This document shows, one piece after another, positions 35,863 through 43,576 of a DNA stretch of 64,000 nucleotides. This DNA comes from Bacteroidales bacterium (lineage in GTDB: Bacteria; Bacteroidota; Bacteroidia; Bacteroidales; UBA4417). The stretch spans positions 62,001 through 126,000 of the forward strand of contig JADJHD010000016.1 of assembly GCA_016707705.1 (NCBI GenBank). The letters run 5' to 3'. Numbering within the stretch: position 1 is the stretch's first letter; every line of letters starts with the position of its first letter. A program made the position numbers and the translations under genes. Under the pieces are notes generated by a model. It saw only the letters and a program-made list of their open reading frames with translations, made no database searches and had not been told where the DNA came from.

Positions 35863-36627
35863 ATGACCTCACCTCAAACCGGCATTAAGTTTACCCATAT
35901 CCGACATGCCACTTCCATTCTTGAAATCAACCACAGGAAGTTTCTGATTGATCCGATGCTATCAGATAAGGAGAGTATGCCGGCAGTTATATTATCAGAC
36001 AATAAACTCAAAAATCCCAGGATAGACTTACCGATTAAGGCTGATAGTTTTATCGGGAATATCGATTTTCTGCTGCTTACACACATGCACTTCGACCATT
36101 TCGACAGCAAGGCAATTGAACTGATTTCAAAGAAAACTCCGGTATTATGTTCTGCTTTTGACGTCAGGAAACTTAATAGGCTGGGCTTTTCTGAAACTCA
36201 TTCCATTGATAATGAATATACAACAGATGGAATTAAGTTCAATCAATTTCCAGCTGTGCATGGGAAAGGTTTTTTAAAATACCTGATGGGAAAAGGCTCA
36301 TCCTATTTATTGAACTATCAGGGATTTAAAATATTCCTGACCGGGGACTGCCTGCTGACTACTTCCTTACTGGAAAATTTGAGCAATACCAGGCCGGATA
36401 TAGTTATTGTAAATGCCGGAGCTGCCAGATTCAGAATAGGCAAACCGATAACAATGTCGATATCTGAAGTTCAGGGAATCTCGAAAATGCTGCCAACATC
36501 GAAAATAATCGTTGTCCACCTGGATGCTTTAAATCATTGCTCTGAATCCAGGGACTATTGCAGGAAGAAGCTGCAGGGTTATAAAAACATTTACATTCCT
36601 GCCAACGGAGAAGAAATCGAATTCTGA
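35863..36627 (+). CDS. Metallo-beta-lactamase-fold hydrolase (UlaG-like)
   Basis: 254 residues. The MBL motif is LLLTHMHFDHFDSKAIEL (HxHxDH variant), with a further Asp in LTGDCLLTTSLL and a late His in VVHLDALNHC. The opening ITHIRHATSILEINHRKFLIDPMLSDK is typical of the UlaG-like branch (beta-lactamase superfamily domain 2). These bind two metals and hydrolyse lactones or phosphoesters. It stands alone with no strong operon partner, and the substrate is not predictable. Confidence 0.87.
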   Translation: MTSPQTGIKFTHIRHATSILEINHRKFLIDPMLSDKESMPAVILSDNKLKNPRIDLPIKADSFIGNIDFLLLTHMHFDHFDSKAIELISKKTPVLCSAFDVRKLNRLGFSETHSIDNEYTTDGIKFNQFPAVHGKGFLKYLMGKGSSYLLNYQGFKIFLTGDCLLTTSLLENLSNTRPDIVIVNAGAARFRIGKPITMSISEVQGISKMLPTSKIIVVHLDALNHCSESRDYCRKKLQGYKNIYIPANGEEIEF

Positions 36628-36827
36628 GATTATTTCCCTATCTGTCTGCTGAGTGGTTCCGTCATTGTCCCTTACCGGCATATCTAACTGAACTGTTCCT
36701 AAACAAATCAGGCATTGTCAAGCTGACAGCAATACCATAATTTTGCCTGAAGCGGCCATATCCTTCTTTCCCTTTATTCACAAGGGATTTCCTTTGTTGT
36801 ACGCGGTACATTCTTCAAAATATCTTC

Positions 36828-36835
36828 TAATTTTG
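36828..36835 (+). promoter_or_regulatory. -7 box directly before the glycosidase gene
   Basis: TAATTTTG ends only 5 bp before the ATG at 36841. If used, transcription would start at or near the start codon and give a leaderless or nearly leaderless mRNA. Confidence 0.45.
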
Positions 36836-36840
36836 GCTGC

Positions 36841-38241
36841 ATGAAAAGAACCTTGCTGATCTCTGTATTGTCATTATTCCTCTCCATGTTGCATGCGCAG
36901 TCCATCGAATGCGATAACCCATTAATTACCAAGGCCTACAAACTGGCAGTGCAAACTGTTCAGAACAATACCCGTGACGGAATTCTGGCTGCAGGTGCTG
37001 ATTATGGCGGAGAATGGACCCGCGACATCTCCATCAATTCATGGAATGGAGTGAGTTTGATGATGCCTTCTGTGGCAGAAGCCTCGCTTTGGAGTGTTAC
37101 GCTGAATCATGATACAATCGGACATCAGTACTGGGACAAAATCCTTTGGGTGGTGGCAGCATATAACCATTACCTTGTAACAGGCAATGAGAGTTTTCTC
37201 AAACAGGCTTATCTCTGCTCTTCCAATACCATGAAACAACTGGAAGGAAGCGTGTTTGACGCTGAAACCGGACTCTTCACCGGTCCCTCAGTATTCAACG
37301 ACGGCATCGCAGGCTATCCCCCTCCTATCCATGATCTGCGGATCGAGTCCTCCTTCGTTTTGGATCATCCCCTTTCAAAAAACATTAAATGTCTGAGCAC
37401 CAACTGTGTTTATTACGGAGCATACAAGGCGCTTGAGCAGATGGCAGAATTGGTGATGAAGCCCGAAGAAGCTAAGGTATTGAGCAAGAAAGCTTCAAAT
37501 CTTAAAAAAAGCATTCTTGCTCGCTTGTGGGATCAAAAGCAGAACCGCTTCAATTACTTTATTGATGGTGCAGGCAAACCTGATCCTTCGCAGGAAGGCC
37601 TGGGCATCTCCTTTGCCGTGATTTTCGGAATAATTGATGGAGAAAGGGCAAGCAAACTCATCGGTGATGCTCATGTATCACAATTTGGAATTCCATCGGT
37701 TTATCCTGATTTCCCGATATATTCCACCGAAAAACCCGGAAGGCATAACAATATTATCTGGCCGATGGTAAATGGCTTTTTTGCCAGAGCCGCCATCAAT
37801 ACAGGCAATGAAGCGGTTTTCAACAGGGAATTGTTCAATCTTGCCCATTTGGCTATGGATCCCGACAAGGGCAATCAGGACTTCCGCGAAATCTACAACC
37901 CCTATTCAGGTATCCCCGATGGCGGCTGGCAGCTGGGAAGCCATTGGAACTCCTGCCATCACCAGACCTGGTCAGCCACGGCATTCATTAATATGGTTCA
38001 ATACGGAATTGCAGGACTGCGGATTACAAACGAGGGCCTGAGTTTCAAGCCCTACCTTCCCGAAGGAATAAGCTCTCTCACCCTCAGCGGACTGAAATAC
38101 AGGCATTCAGAGCTAAACGTAACTCTGTCAGGCAAAGGCAGCAAGATCAAGTCCATGTTTCTCGATGGAAAAATCCAGGCCGGGAACAACATCCCTCAGG
38201 GATTGGAGGGGAAGCATGAGATCAAGATTATTGTGGAGTAG
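36841..38241 (+). CDS. Secreted six-hairpin (alpha/alpha)6 glycosidase
   Basis: 466 residues with a signal peptide (MKRTLLISVLSLFLSMLHAQ). The body is built of helical hairpins with GADYGGEWTRDISINSW near the N terminus (a candidate acidic residue region), GPSVFNDGIAGYPPPIHDLR, an NNIIWPMVNGFFARAA stretch and GGWQLGSHWNSCHHQTWSATAF near the C-terminal catalytic side. A small beta domain closes it. This fits the clan of trehalase/GH63/GH15-like inverting enzymes; the exact GH family is not clear. There is no T9SS domain, so it should be periplasmic. A hairpin terminator follows. Confidence 0.75.
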   Translation: MKRTLLISVLSLFLSMLHAQSIECDNPLITKAYKLAVQTVQNNTRDGILAAGADYGGEWTRDISINSWNGVSLMMPSVAEASLWSVTLNHDTIGHQYWDKILWVVAAYNHYLVTGNESFLKQAYLCSSNTMKQLEGSVFDAETGLFTGPSVFNDGIAGYPPPIHDLRIESSFVLDHPLSKNIKCLSTNCVYYGAYKALEQMAELVMKPEEAKVLSKKASNLKKSILARLWDQKQNRFNYFIDGAGKPDPSQEGLGISFAVIFGIIDGERASKLIGDAHVSQFGIPSVYPDFPIYSTEKPGRHNNIIWPMVNGFFARAAINTGNEAVFNRELFNLAHLAMDPDKGNQDFREIYNPYSGIPDGGWQLGSHWNSCHHQTWSATAFINMVQYGIAGLRITNEGLSFKPYLPEGISSLTLSGLKYRHSELNVTLSGKGSKIKSMFLDGKIQAGNNIPQGLEGKHEIKIIVE

Positions 38242-38259
38242 CAACTCACCTATTGTGTA

Positions 38260-38295
38260 GAAATCAGTCATTTAAGTATGGCTGATTTCTTTTTA
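38260..38295 (+). terminator. Terminator after the glycosidase gene
   Basis: A 12-bp stem (GAAATCAGTCAT with ATGGCTGATTTC, one G-U) and a 6-nt loop, followed by a T-rich run. Its right arm is the start of the 38.3 kb copy of the dispersed repeat. Confidence 0.75.
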
Positions 38296-38385
38296 TATTT
38301 GATAGGGTTGTATGATAATGGATTTGATATTGAAAGATGCCATGCACGTTATTTATAAACTCATGAATATGAGTCTTAGCAGAAA
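38280..38385. repeat. Dispersed ~105-bp repeat, copy 1
   Basis: From GGCTGATTTC to GAGTCTTAG this segment aligns with 44990-45095 almost without gaps; the last 75 positions align ungapped at roughly 65-70% identity. In copy 2 the repeat runs straight on to GTTGTTTATATA and a cassette start. Here that second part is displaced to 39060 by the SRPBCC gene. Confidence 0.6.
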
Positions 38386-38461
38386 TGCATGGTTCAATGT
38401 TAAATAACTGAATGACTGTTACTTAAAAGTAATTCATGAAATCAATTAACTTGTAAGTAAG

Positions 38462-38896
38462 ATGAAAAGAGATATTAAAATTGAATGGATCTGGCCATAC
38501 TCAAATGAAAAAGTTTGGGATATGTTTACTAAAAAAGAACTTGTTAAAAAATGGAGCCCCGCAATTACTGATTTTAATCCAATTATGGGATTTGAATTTG
38601 AACAGCACCAAAAAGCCAGAGGTGATTGGGATGGAATAATTTATCATAAAATAATCCACTTAGACCCATTAAAAAGACTATCATTCACTTTTCAAAGTGG
38701 TACGGAAAAAGGTGTTATCACTATGGATACTGTAGTTACTTTTAAACTAATCCCAAACGAAAATGGTACTTTGGTGCAATTTGAACATTCCGGGTTTGTA
38801 GGTTTTAGAAATTGTTTTACAAGTTATATTTTAGAGAGTGGCTGGAAGAAACAAATAGCTAAAAGGTTTAACAATATACTGGCTGAAATTGGATAG
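38462..38896 (+). CDS. SRPBCC/AHSA1-like START-fold protein
   Basis: 144 residues: MKRDIKIEWIWPYSNEKVWDMFTKKELVKKWS, then FNPIMGFEFEQHQK, KRLSFTFQSG and a final helix SGWKKQIAKRFNNILAEIG. This is the Aha1-like domain of the SRPBCC superfamily, a hydrophobic-ligand-binding fold found in many bacterial proteins of unknown role. The gene is AT-rich next to its left neighbour and lies between the two halves of a dispersed repeat, so it may be an inserted unit at the start of the cassette region. Confidence 0.85.
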   Translation: MKRDIKIEWIWPYSNEKVWDMFTKKELVKKWSPAITDFNPIMGFEFEQHQKARGDWDGIIYHKIIHLDPLKRLSFTFQSGTEKGVITMDTVVTFKLIPNENGTLVQFEHSGFVGFRNCFTSYILESGWKKQIAKRFNNILAEIG

Positions 38897-39096
38897 CAGA
38901 GCTGGCATTTATTGAATAAATAGAGTCCAACATCTAACAATGACTCATGGATTATTGGATATTATGTAGTTAAACGTTATCAACTCTAGCATGCAAGCTT
39001 TCAGTTTGGTTGATTTTTAGCGGCCGTGTAGACTGCAACTACTCATATCCCTGAACTTTAATATTAAGATCAAAATGGGGTTGTTTATATAAATAA

Positions 39097-39105
39097 GTTG
39101 CCAGC
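39097..39105 (+). repeat. Cassette start (GTTGCCAGC) preceded by GTTGTTTATATA element
   Basis: GTTGCCAGC is the exact reverse complement of GCTGGCAAC at 40200-40208, the start of the next attC-like site. The preceding stretch (about 39080-39096) matches the stretch before the 45137 cassette start. Confidence 0.7.
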
Positions 39106-39210
39106 AATTCTGCGTATGCTTACAAATAGGAAAACTAAATAAAATCTCCATTTTAAATAATACTTTTTATTCTTAAGTATCTTTATGTCAAACATTTAAT
39201 TTTTAACAAA

Positions 39211-40194
39211 ATGAAAAAGAACTTCTCATTATTTTTCCTTCTTCTTGAAGTAGTTTTAGCTCATTGTCAAATTGTTGTTTCAAGTTGTGATGCACCTGAT
39301 AGCATCATGGCGATATACAAAGAGGATGCACAAAGAATGGTATTATATAAAACTTATATGTACTATTCCCCGTACAGGGATTCAGTGAATATCCCTGATA
39401 CTGCTGTCCAAGCCATTGTAAATCCACTAATTGCAGTTTATAATGCCATTTCCTTACCTGCAAGGGATACAGTAGTCAATATTCTAAATCTGCATGCTTT
39501 CCCTTTACGACCATTAGATAAATTTATGATCATCGCAGATTCAAACCAAAACTATATGCAGCAATTCAAAGTAGGAATTATTCCTACTGGTGATGCAACA
39601 GTTGATAGTTTAATGAATCTATATCAGATAAGCATGTACGCATATGCAACTTGGAGCATGATCCCAGGAAATCATCAAGTTTATTTTGAGACTGAGAATA
39701 ATTACAATATGCCTGTTATCGCAAGTCAATGGAGTAATATCCCAGGAGTGTCATATAGCTTATGCGATATGTTAGGTGGAAGCGGAGATGACATCATGGA
39801 CTCAATTTATTCAGATCATGTTAATTTAAAATATCTCAAAGGTTGGGGCGATTGTTATGCAGGCTGTACTGAATATAGGATTTGGGAATTTAATGTTTAT
39901 CCTGACTGCTCTGTGGAGTATGTTGGCAGTTATGGTAATGATTTGCCATTGGGAATGAATGAAAATTTACAGACCCTAATCAAAGTTTCACCTAATCCAT
40001 TTACTCAAACAATAAAAGTTAATGGAATTCAAACTCCTTATAGTTTTATGATTTATAGTCTGTTAGGTCAAATGCTAATGGCCGGCAACTCCAATTCAGC
40101 AGAAATAGATTTAAGCAAATTACTGCCTGGTATATACTACTTGAGTATTGATTATAAAACAACTAGGATTACTCAAATAATATGTAAAAAATAA
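39211..40194 (+). CDS. Cassette-borne secreted protein with T9SS sorting domain
   Basis: 327 residues. The N terminus MKKNFSLFFLLLEVVLAHCQ is a signal peptide. The middle (about 30-240) has no family I recognise; it is rich in Tyr/Asp and contains two Cys pairs (CDAPDS, DCYAGC), and ends in PDCSVEYVGSYG. The last 75 residues are a type A T9SS sorting domain (VSPNPFTQTIKVNGI, FMIYSLLGQMLMAGN, LPGIYYLSIDYKTTR). The gene is bounded by a perfectly complementary pair of cassette ends, so it is a cassette of a kind whose cargo is exported to the cell surface. A TATCTTTA box lies about 25 bp upstream. Confidence 0.8.
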   Translation: MKKNFSLFFLLLEVVLAHCQIVVSSCDAPDSIMAIYKEDAQRMVLYKTYMYYSPYRDSVNIPDTAVQAIVNPLIAVYNAISLPARDTVVNILNLHAFPLRPLDKFMIIADSNQNYMQQFKVGIIPTGDATVDSLMNLYQISMYAYATWSMIPGNHQVYFETENNYNMPVIASQWSNIPGVSYSLCDMLGGSGDDIMDSIYSDHVNLKYLKGWGDCYAGCTEYRIWEFNVYPDCSVEYVGSYGNDLPLGMNENLQTLIKVSPNPFTQTIKVNGIQTPYSFMIYSLLGQMLMAGNSNSAEIDLSKLLPGIYYLSIDYKTTRITQIICKK

Positions 40195-40199
40195 GAACT

Positions 40200-40286
40200 G
40201 CTGGCAACACGGGTCTGGCTGCTATGGCTTTTGGGGACGCGGCGTGAGAACAAAAGCCACAGCGCCAGGCCCGGGAACGTTAGGGC
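40200..40286 (+). repeat. attC-like site 1
   Basis: Starts GCTGGCAAC and ends GGGAACG^TTAGGG. The inner arms CGGGTCTGGC (40210-40219) with GCCAGGCCCG (40264-40273), and TGGCTTTTG (40225-40233) with CAAAAGCCA (40251-40259), form a long imperfect hairpin with a bulge between the two stems. The size (87 bp) fits an attC. Confidence 0.75.
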
Positions 40287-40309
40287 AAATACAATAACAT
40301 ACCTGTTAA

Positions 40310-40391
40310 TAGATAATTTATAGATAATGTATGGATATTTGATTGGTTTAGATTATCTTTGAATGGATAATTAATAGATAATCTATGGATA
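40310..40391 (+). promoter_or_regulatory. Repeated operator-like motif around the fic promoter
   Basis: A 17-mer TAGATAATnTATnGATA occurs at 40310-40326, 40321-40337 and 40375-40391 (15-16 of 17 identical), the last covering the start codon. An AGATTATCT core also lies at 40350-40358 over a TATCTTTG -7 box (40354-40361). Sites over the promoter and start codon suggest tight repression, perhaps by the Fic protein's own C-terminal winged helix. Confidence 0.65.
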
Positions 40392-41455
40392 ACTACCAAC
40401 ACAAATTAAACTTCGATTTTAAATACAATCAACAGATAATCAAGCTGATTGGCTTCATCGATTCATTTAAAGGCAAATGGAATATTGTTGAACAGAGAGA
40501 AAACGTTTATCTGAAGGAGCTCAGAAAAATAGCAACAATTGAATCCATAGGATCATCAACGAGAATTGAGGGTTCGCAGATGACAAATGAGGAGATTAAA
40601 GAGCTTCTCAATACTATGGAAATCACAAAATTGAAGACCAGAGATCAGCAAGAAGTGGTTGGATATTATGATGTTCTGGAGTTTATCTATGAAAGTTATC
40701 CTGAAATAAAAATATCTGCCAACGATATCTTGTTTTTACATCAAAGACTATTAAAGTACAGTACCAAGGACGAGAGACATAGAGGTAATTATAAAAATCT
40801 TTCTAATAAAGTAGTTGCAAATTATCCTGATGGTGTACAGAAAATAATATTTAATACAACTGAACCACATCTAGTTGAAAAGGAAGTCAAAGAGCTAATT
40901 ATTTGGACAAATCAGCAAATAGCAATCAGAGAAATGCATCCCCTGGTTATAATTGCAGTTTTTATATATGAATTCCTATCTATTCATCCTTTTCAAGATG
41001 GAAATGGTCGGCTATCCCGATTGTTGACTAATCTTCTTCTGCTTAAAAATGAGTATCACTTCATTCAATATGTTTCATTTGAGAATTTAATAGAGCAAAA
41101 GAAAAAATCCTATTATGAAGCCCTATTGGATGGACAAAAGGATAGATATTCAGATTCTGAAAGAATAAATTCTTGGGTTTTGTACTTCCTGGATTCATTG
41201 CAAACATTGATTCATAGACTTGAACAAAAATATGATGTGTTTAAATCTAAAGGTGGATACCTTAATGATCGGCAGAAAAAAATAAAAGACTTTATTGAAA
41301 AAAACCAACCAATCAAACTAAATGACTTAGTTGAAGCGATGCCAAATGTTACAATCCATACTCTTAAAAAGGATTTATTATACATGAAAACCGAAAAACT
41401 TATTGAGTCCATTGGGAAAAACAGAGGGACTATTTATAACATCAAAGAAAAATAA
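40385..41455 (+). CDS. Fic-domain protein with N-terminal inhibitory motif and C-terminal winged helix
   Basis: 356 residues. The Fic active motif HPFQDGNGR is at 201-209. Upstream, SSTRIEGS (about 57-64) fits the (S/T)xxxE(G/N) inhibitory alpha-helix that blocks ATP binding, so it is a self-regulated class II Fic. Fic enzymes transfer AMP (or other nucleotides) to Ser/Thr/Tyr of target proteins. The C-terminal 70 residues (DRQKKIKDFIEKNQPIKLNDLVEAMP...) look like a winged HTH. Together with the repeated motif over its promoter, it is a plausible autoregulated toxin-like module. It is the sole gene of its cassette. Confidence 0.9.
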   Translation: MDNYQHKLNFDFKYNQQIIKLIGFIDSFKGKWNIVEQRENVYLKELRKIATIESIGSSTRIEGSQMTNEEIKELLNTMEITKLKTRDQQEVVGYYDVLEFIYESYPEIKISANDILFLHQRLLKYSTKDERHRGNYKNLSNKVVANYPDGVQKIIFNTTEPHLVEKEVKELIIWTNQQIAIREMHPLVIIAVFIYEFLSIHPFQDGNGRLSRLLTNLLLLKNEYHFIQYVSFENLIEQKKKSYYEALLDGQKDRYSDSERINSWVLYFLDSLQTLIHRLEQKYDVFKSKGGYLNDRQKKIKDFIEKNQPIKLNDLVEAMPNVTIHTLKKDLLYMKTEKLIESIGKNRGTIYNIKEK

Positions 41456-41462
41456 TGTACTT

Positions 41463-41539
41463 GCACTAACATGGATTTAGCCACCAGGGCTTTGTCCCAC
41501 CACATAAAGCCCCCACTCCTGGCCCTGGAAAGTTAAGTT
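41463..41539 (+). repeat. attC-like site 2
   Basis: Starts GCACTAAC (7/8 complementary to the cassette start GTTAGGGC at 40279) and ends CCTGGAAAG^TTAAGT. The arms AGGGCTTT and AAAGCCC with flanking CCA/TGG make the hairpin. Confidence 0.7.
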
Positions 41540-41564
41540 TGCTAATGCTCATAAGTAGTTGATT

Positions 41565-42125
41565 ATGATTGATAAATTGATCACTCTTATAAAAAACGAC
41601 AAGGAAAACTGGACAAGGTTTCAGGAGAGTTTTGTTGAAAAAGAAATTTCGTCTAAAACCGTTTTATTGCAGGAAGGTGAAATCTCAAACAACATCTTTG
41701 TAATTAAAAAGGGCTGTTTGAGAGAATGGTTTAATAAAGATGGGAAAGACATTACTTTTCAATTCTTTTTCGAGGGTCAACCAGTTGCCTCAATCGATAG
41801 TTTTATGAATCAAAAACCCAGTCTCTTTACAATCGAAAGTATTGAGCCAACAACTATTTTGTCGATTTGTAAAGCTGATTTCGAAAAACTTCTGCTAGCC
41901 TACCCCGATTTTAATACTGGTTTTCAGGACTTTATTTTTCAGCGTTTTAGAATTTATGGACAATTATTTCTTTCACGAATAAAGGACACGCCACAAGAAC
42001 GATACGAGGATTTAATTAAAAATCATCCCGAACTAATCAAGAGAGTCCCACAACATTATATTGCTTCATTTCTGGGAATAACACCAATTTCTCTTAGTAG
42101 AATCAGGAACCGTAAGTCATCCTGA
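41565..42125 (+). CDS. Crp/Fnr-family transcription regulator
   Basis: 186 residues from ATG 41565 (MIDKLITLIKNDKENW). The cyclic-nucleotide-binding fold is clear: SKTVLLQEGEISNNIFVIKKGCLREWFNKDGKDITFQFFFEGQPVASIDSF. The C-terminal helix-turn-helix is LIKRVPQHYIASFLGITPISLSRIRNRKSS, a common Bacteroidota form. It probably controls the neighbouring oxidoreductase and DUF4405 genes. It opens the cassette that starts at 41532. Confidence 0.9.
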   Translation: MIDKLITLIKNDKENWTRFQESFVEKEISSKTVLLQEGEISNNIFVIKKGCLREWFNKDGKDITFQFFFEGQPVASIDSFMNQKPSLFTIESIEPTTILSICKADFEKLLLAYPDFNTGFQDFIFQRFRIYGQLFLSRIKDTPQERYEDLIKNHPELIKRVPQHYIASFLGITPISLSRIRNRKSS

Positions 42126-42201
42126 ATTCTTAACAATTGTTATCGTCCAAGCTTTTTTCGAATACTGACCTTTGTGCTGTAAACCATTAAACAGCATAAT
42201 T

Positions 42202-42804
42202 GTGAATGTAGTAATTGTATTTAATCATCCTTACGAAGGAAGTTATTGTAACGCCGTTTTAGATTCAGTAATTCGTGGACTGCAACAGGCGAAACACGAT
42301 ACAGACATCATCCATCTCGACAAGGACAGATTTAATCCTGTGATGACGGCCCGGGACCTGAAAGCTTTCAGGGATAAGCAACCAATAGACCAGAAAGTTA
42401 TAGAGTACAAAATAAGACTTGAACGGGCAGATTACCTCGTATTCATTTTCCCGATTTGGTGGGAGTTAATGCCTGCAATGATGAAAGGGTTTATTGATAA
42501 AGTTATATTTCCTGGTATTGCGTATGACTATGCAGAAGGCAGTAACACAAGAATGAAACCACTGCTGACAAATATTAAAGGAATTACGGTTATAACTACT
42601 ATGAACACACCCCGGATCTTGTACCGAATTGTTTTTGGCAACCCCATTCAAAAAGCATTAATGATTGGGACATTCTGGAAACTAGGCTATAAAAACCGTA
42701 AATGGATTAGTTTAAATATGGTGAAACAGGTATCCGTTGAAAAACGAAAATCATGGTTGATCAAGATTGAAAAAACTTTTGCCAAGGAGGAGCTATTCAG
42801 ATGA
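42202..42804 (+). CDS. Flavodoxin-fold NAD(P)H oxidoreductase (KefF/YwrO-like)
   Basis: 200 residues from a GTG (MNVVIVFNHPYEGSYCNAVL); the frame from 42172 adds an unlikely Cys-rich start. It has flavodoxin-like motifs: FNHPYEGSYC, RADYLVFIFPIWWELMPAMMKGFIDKVIFPGIAYDY and GITVITTMNTP. Members use FMN or FAD and NAD(P)H to reduce quinones. Its stop overlaps the next ATG by 4 bp, so it is coupled to the DUF4405 membrane gene. A second member of the same family lies at 49466. Confidence 0.87.
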   Translation: MNVVIVFNHPYEGSYCNAVLDSVIRGLQQAKHDTDIIHLDKDRFNPVMTARDLKAFRDKQPIDQKVIEYKIRLERADYLVFIFPIWWELMPAMMKGFIDKVIFPGIAYDYAEGSNTRMKPLLTNIKGITVITTMNTPRILYRIVFGNPIQKALMIGTFWKLGYKNRKWISLNMVKQVSVEKRKSWLIKIEKTFAKEELFR

Positions 42805-43319
42805 GAAGCCCATTCTTTCGTTTTACGATAAACCTTGCCTTGCTTCTTTCAGCCTTGATTATGATTTATTCTGGTTTATTGCTTCAGGTTGAATACCACT
42901 TAGGCAACCACGGAAATATTGTAACAGAAAACACTGTATTTGGCATCAGTTATTATGGTTGGTCAAGTATTCATAAGGTTTCAATTGTCATCCTTTCAAT
43001 GTTAATGATTTACCATCTTTATCTGCATAGGAAATGGTACAGTTCCGTATTCAAAAAGCGACTTGTGTTAAGAAACAAGCAAGTACTGATGCTGTCAGTT
43101 CTTTTTGTTTTTGTCGCTTTAACTGGATATATTCCATGGATCATTTATCTACAGGGAGTGAACATTATTTATCGCAAAGCATTCATAGAGATACATGATA
43201 AACTTGCGATAATTCTAACGATTTACATAATCTTGCATATTATCAAAAGATTGAGATGGTTTTTGACGACTTTTGAAAAAATAAAAACTGACACAACACA
43301 CACAAAGCGGATTAGTTAA
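42801..43319 (+). CDS. DUF4405-like four-helix membrane protein (possible b-type haem)
   Basis: 172 residues with four predicted helices: FTINLALLLSALIMIYSGLLL, IHKVSIVILSMLMIYHLYLH, LMLSVLFVFVALTGYIPWII and HDKLAIILTIYIILHIIKRL. The His residues in SSIHKV, YHLYLH, EIHDKLAI and LHIIKR are placed at helix ends where b-type haem ligands would sit. It starts inside the previous gene. With the flavoprotein it may form a small membrane electron-transfer pair under Crp-type control. Confidence 0.75.
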   Translation: MRSPFFRFTINLALLLSALIMIYSGLLLQVEYHLGNHGNIVTENTVFGISYYGWSSIHKVSIVILSMLMIYHLYLHRKWYSSVFKKRLVLRNKQVLMLSVLFVFVALTGYIPWIIYLQGVNIIYRKAFIEIHDKLAIILTIYIILHIIKRLRWFLTTFEKIKTDTTHTKRIS

Positions 43320-43576
43320 TTTCTGCTGATATAAGCATTCGAGTTGTCCAGACCTTAACAAATGCAGTTGCAACCGGATTGATAAAGGCTTTGACATCGG
43401 CTACCAATTATACCTCAAACCGTTTTGGGTATGCATTCGATGCCTGACTAAAAGAGCAGAAATTGACAACTGAACAACAATTTGATCCACCTTTGTTGCA
43501 ATTCTATTCACTAAGCAGTAATTGGGAGAAGAAGTCAGCTACTGTCAAAATCACAGAACCTCAACTAGATTCAATC
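43320..43576 (+). other. Degenerate spacer with possible attC half-site and coding remnants
   Basis: 257 bp. ACCTTAAC at 43352-43359 is 7/8 complementary to the cassette start GTTAAGTT at 41532 and could be its R''. An open stretch reads SIRVVQTLTNAVATGLIKAL and ends at a TGA near 43447, looking like a gene remnant. No proper right arm was found. Confidence 0.35.
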
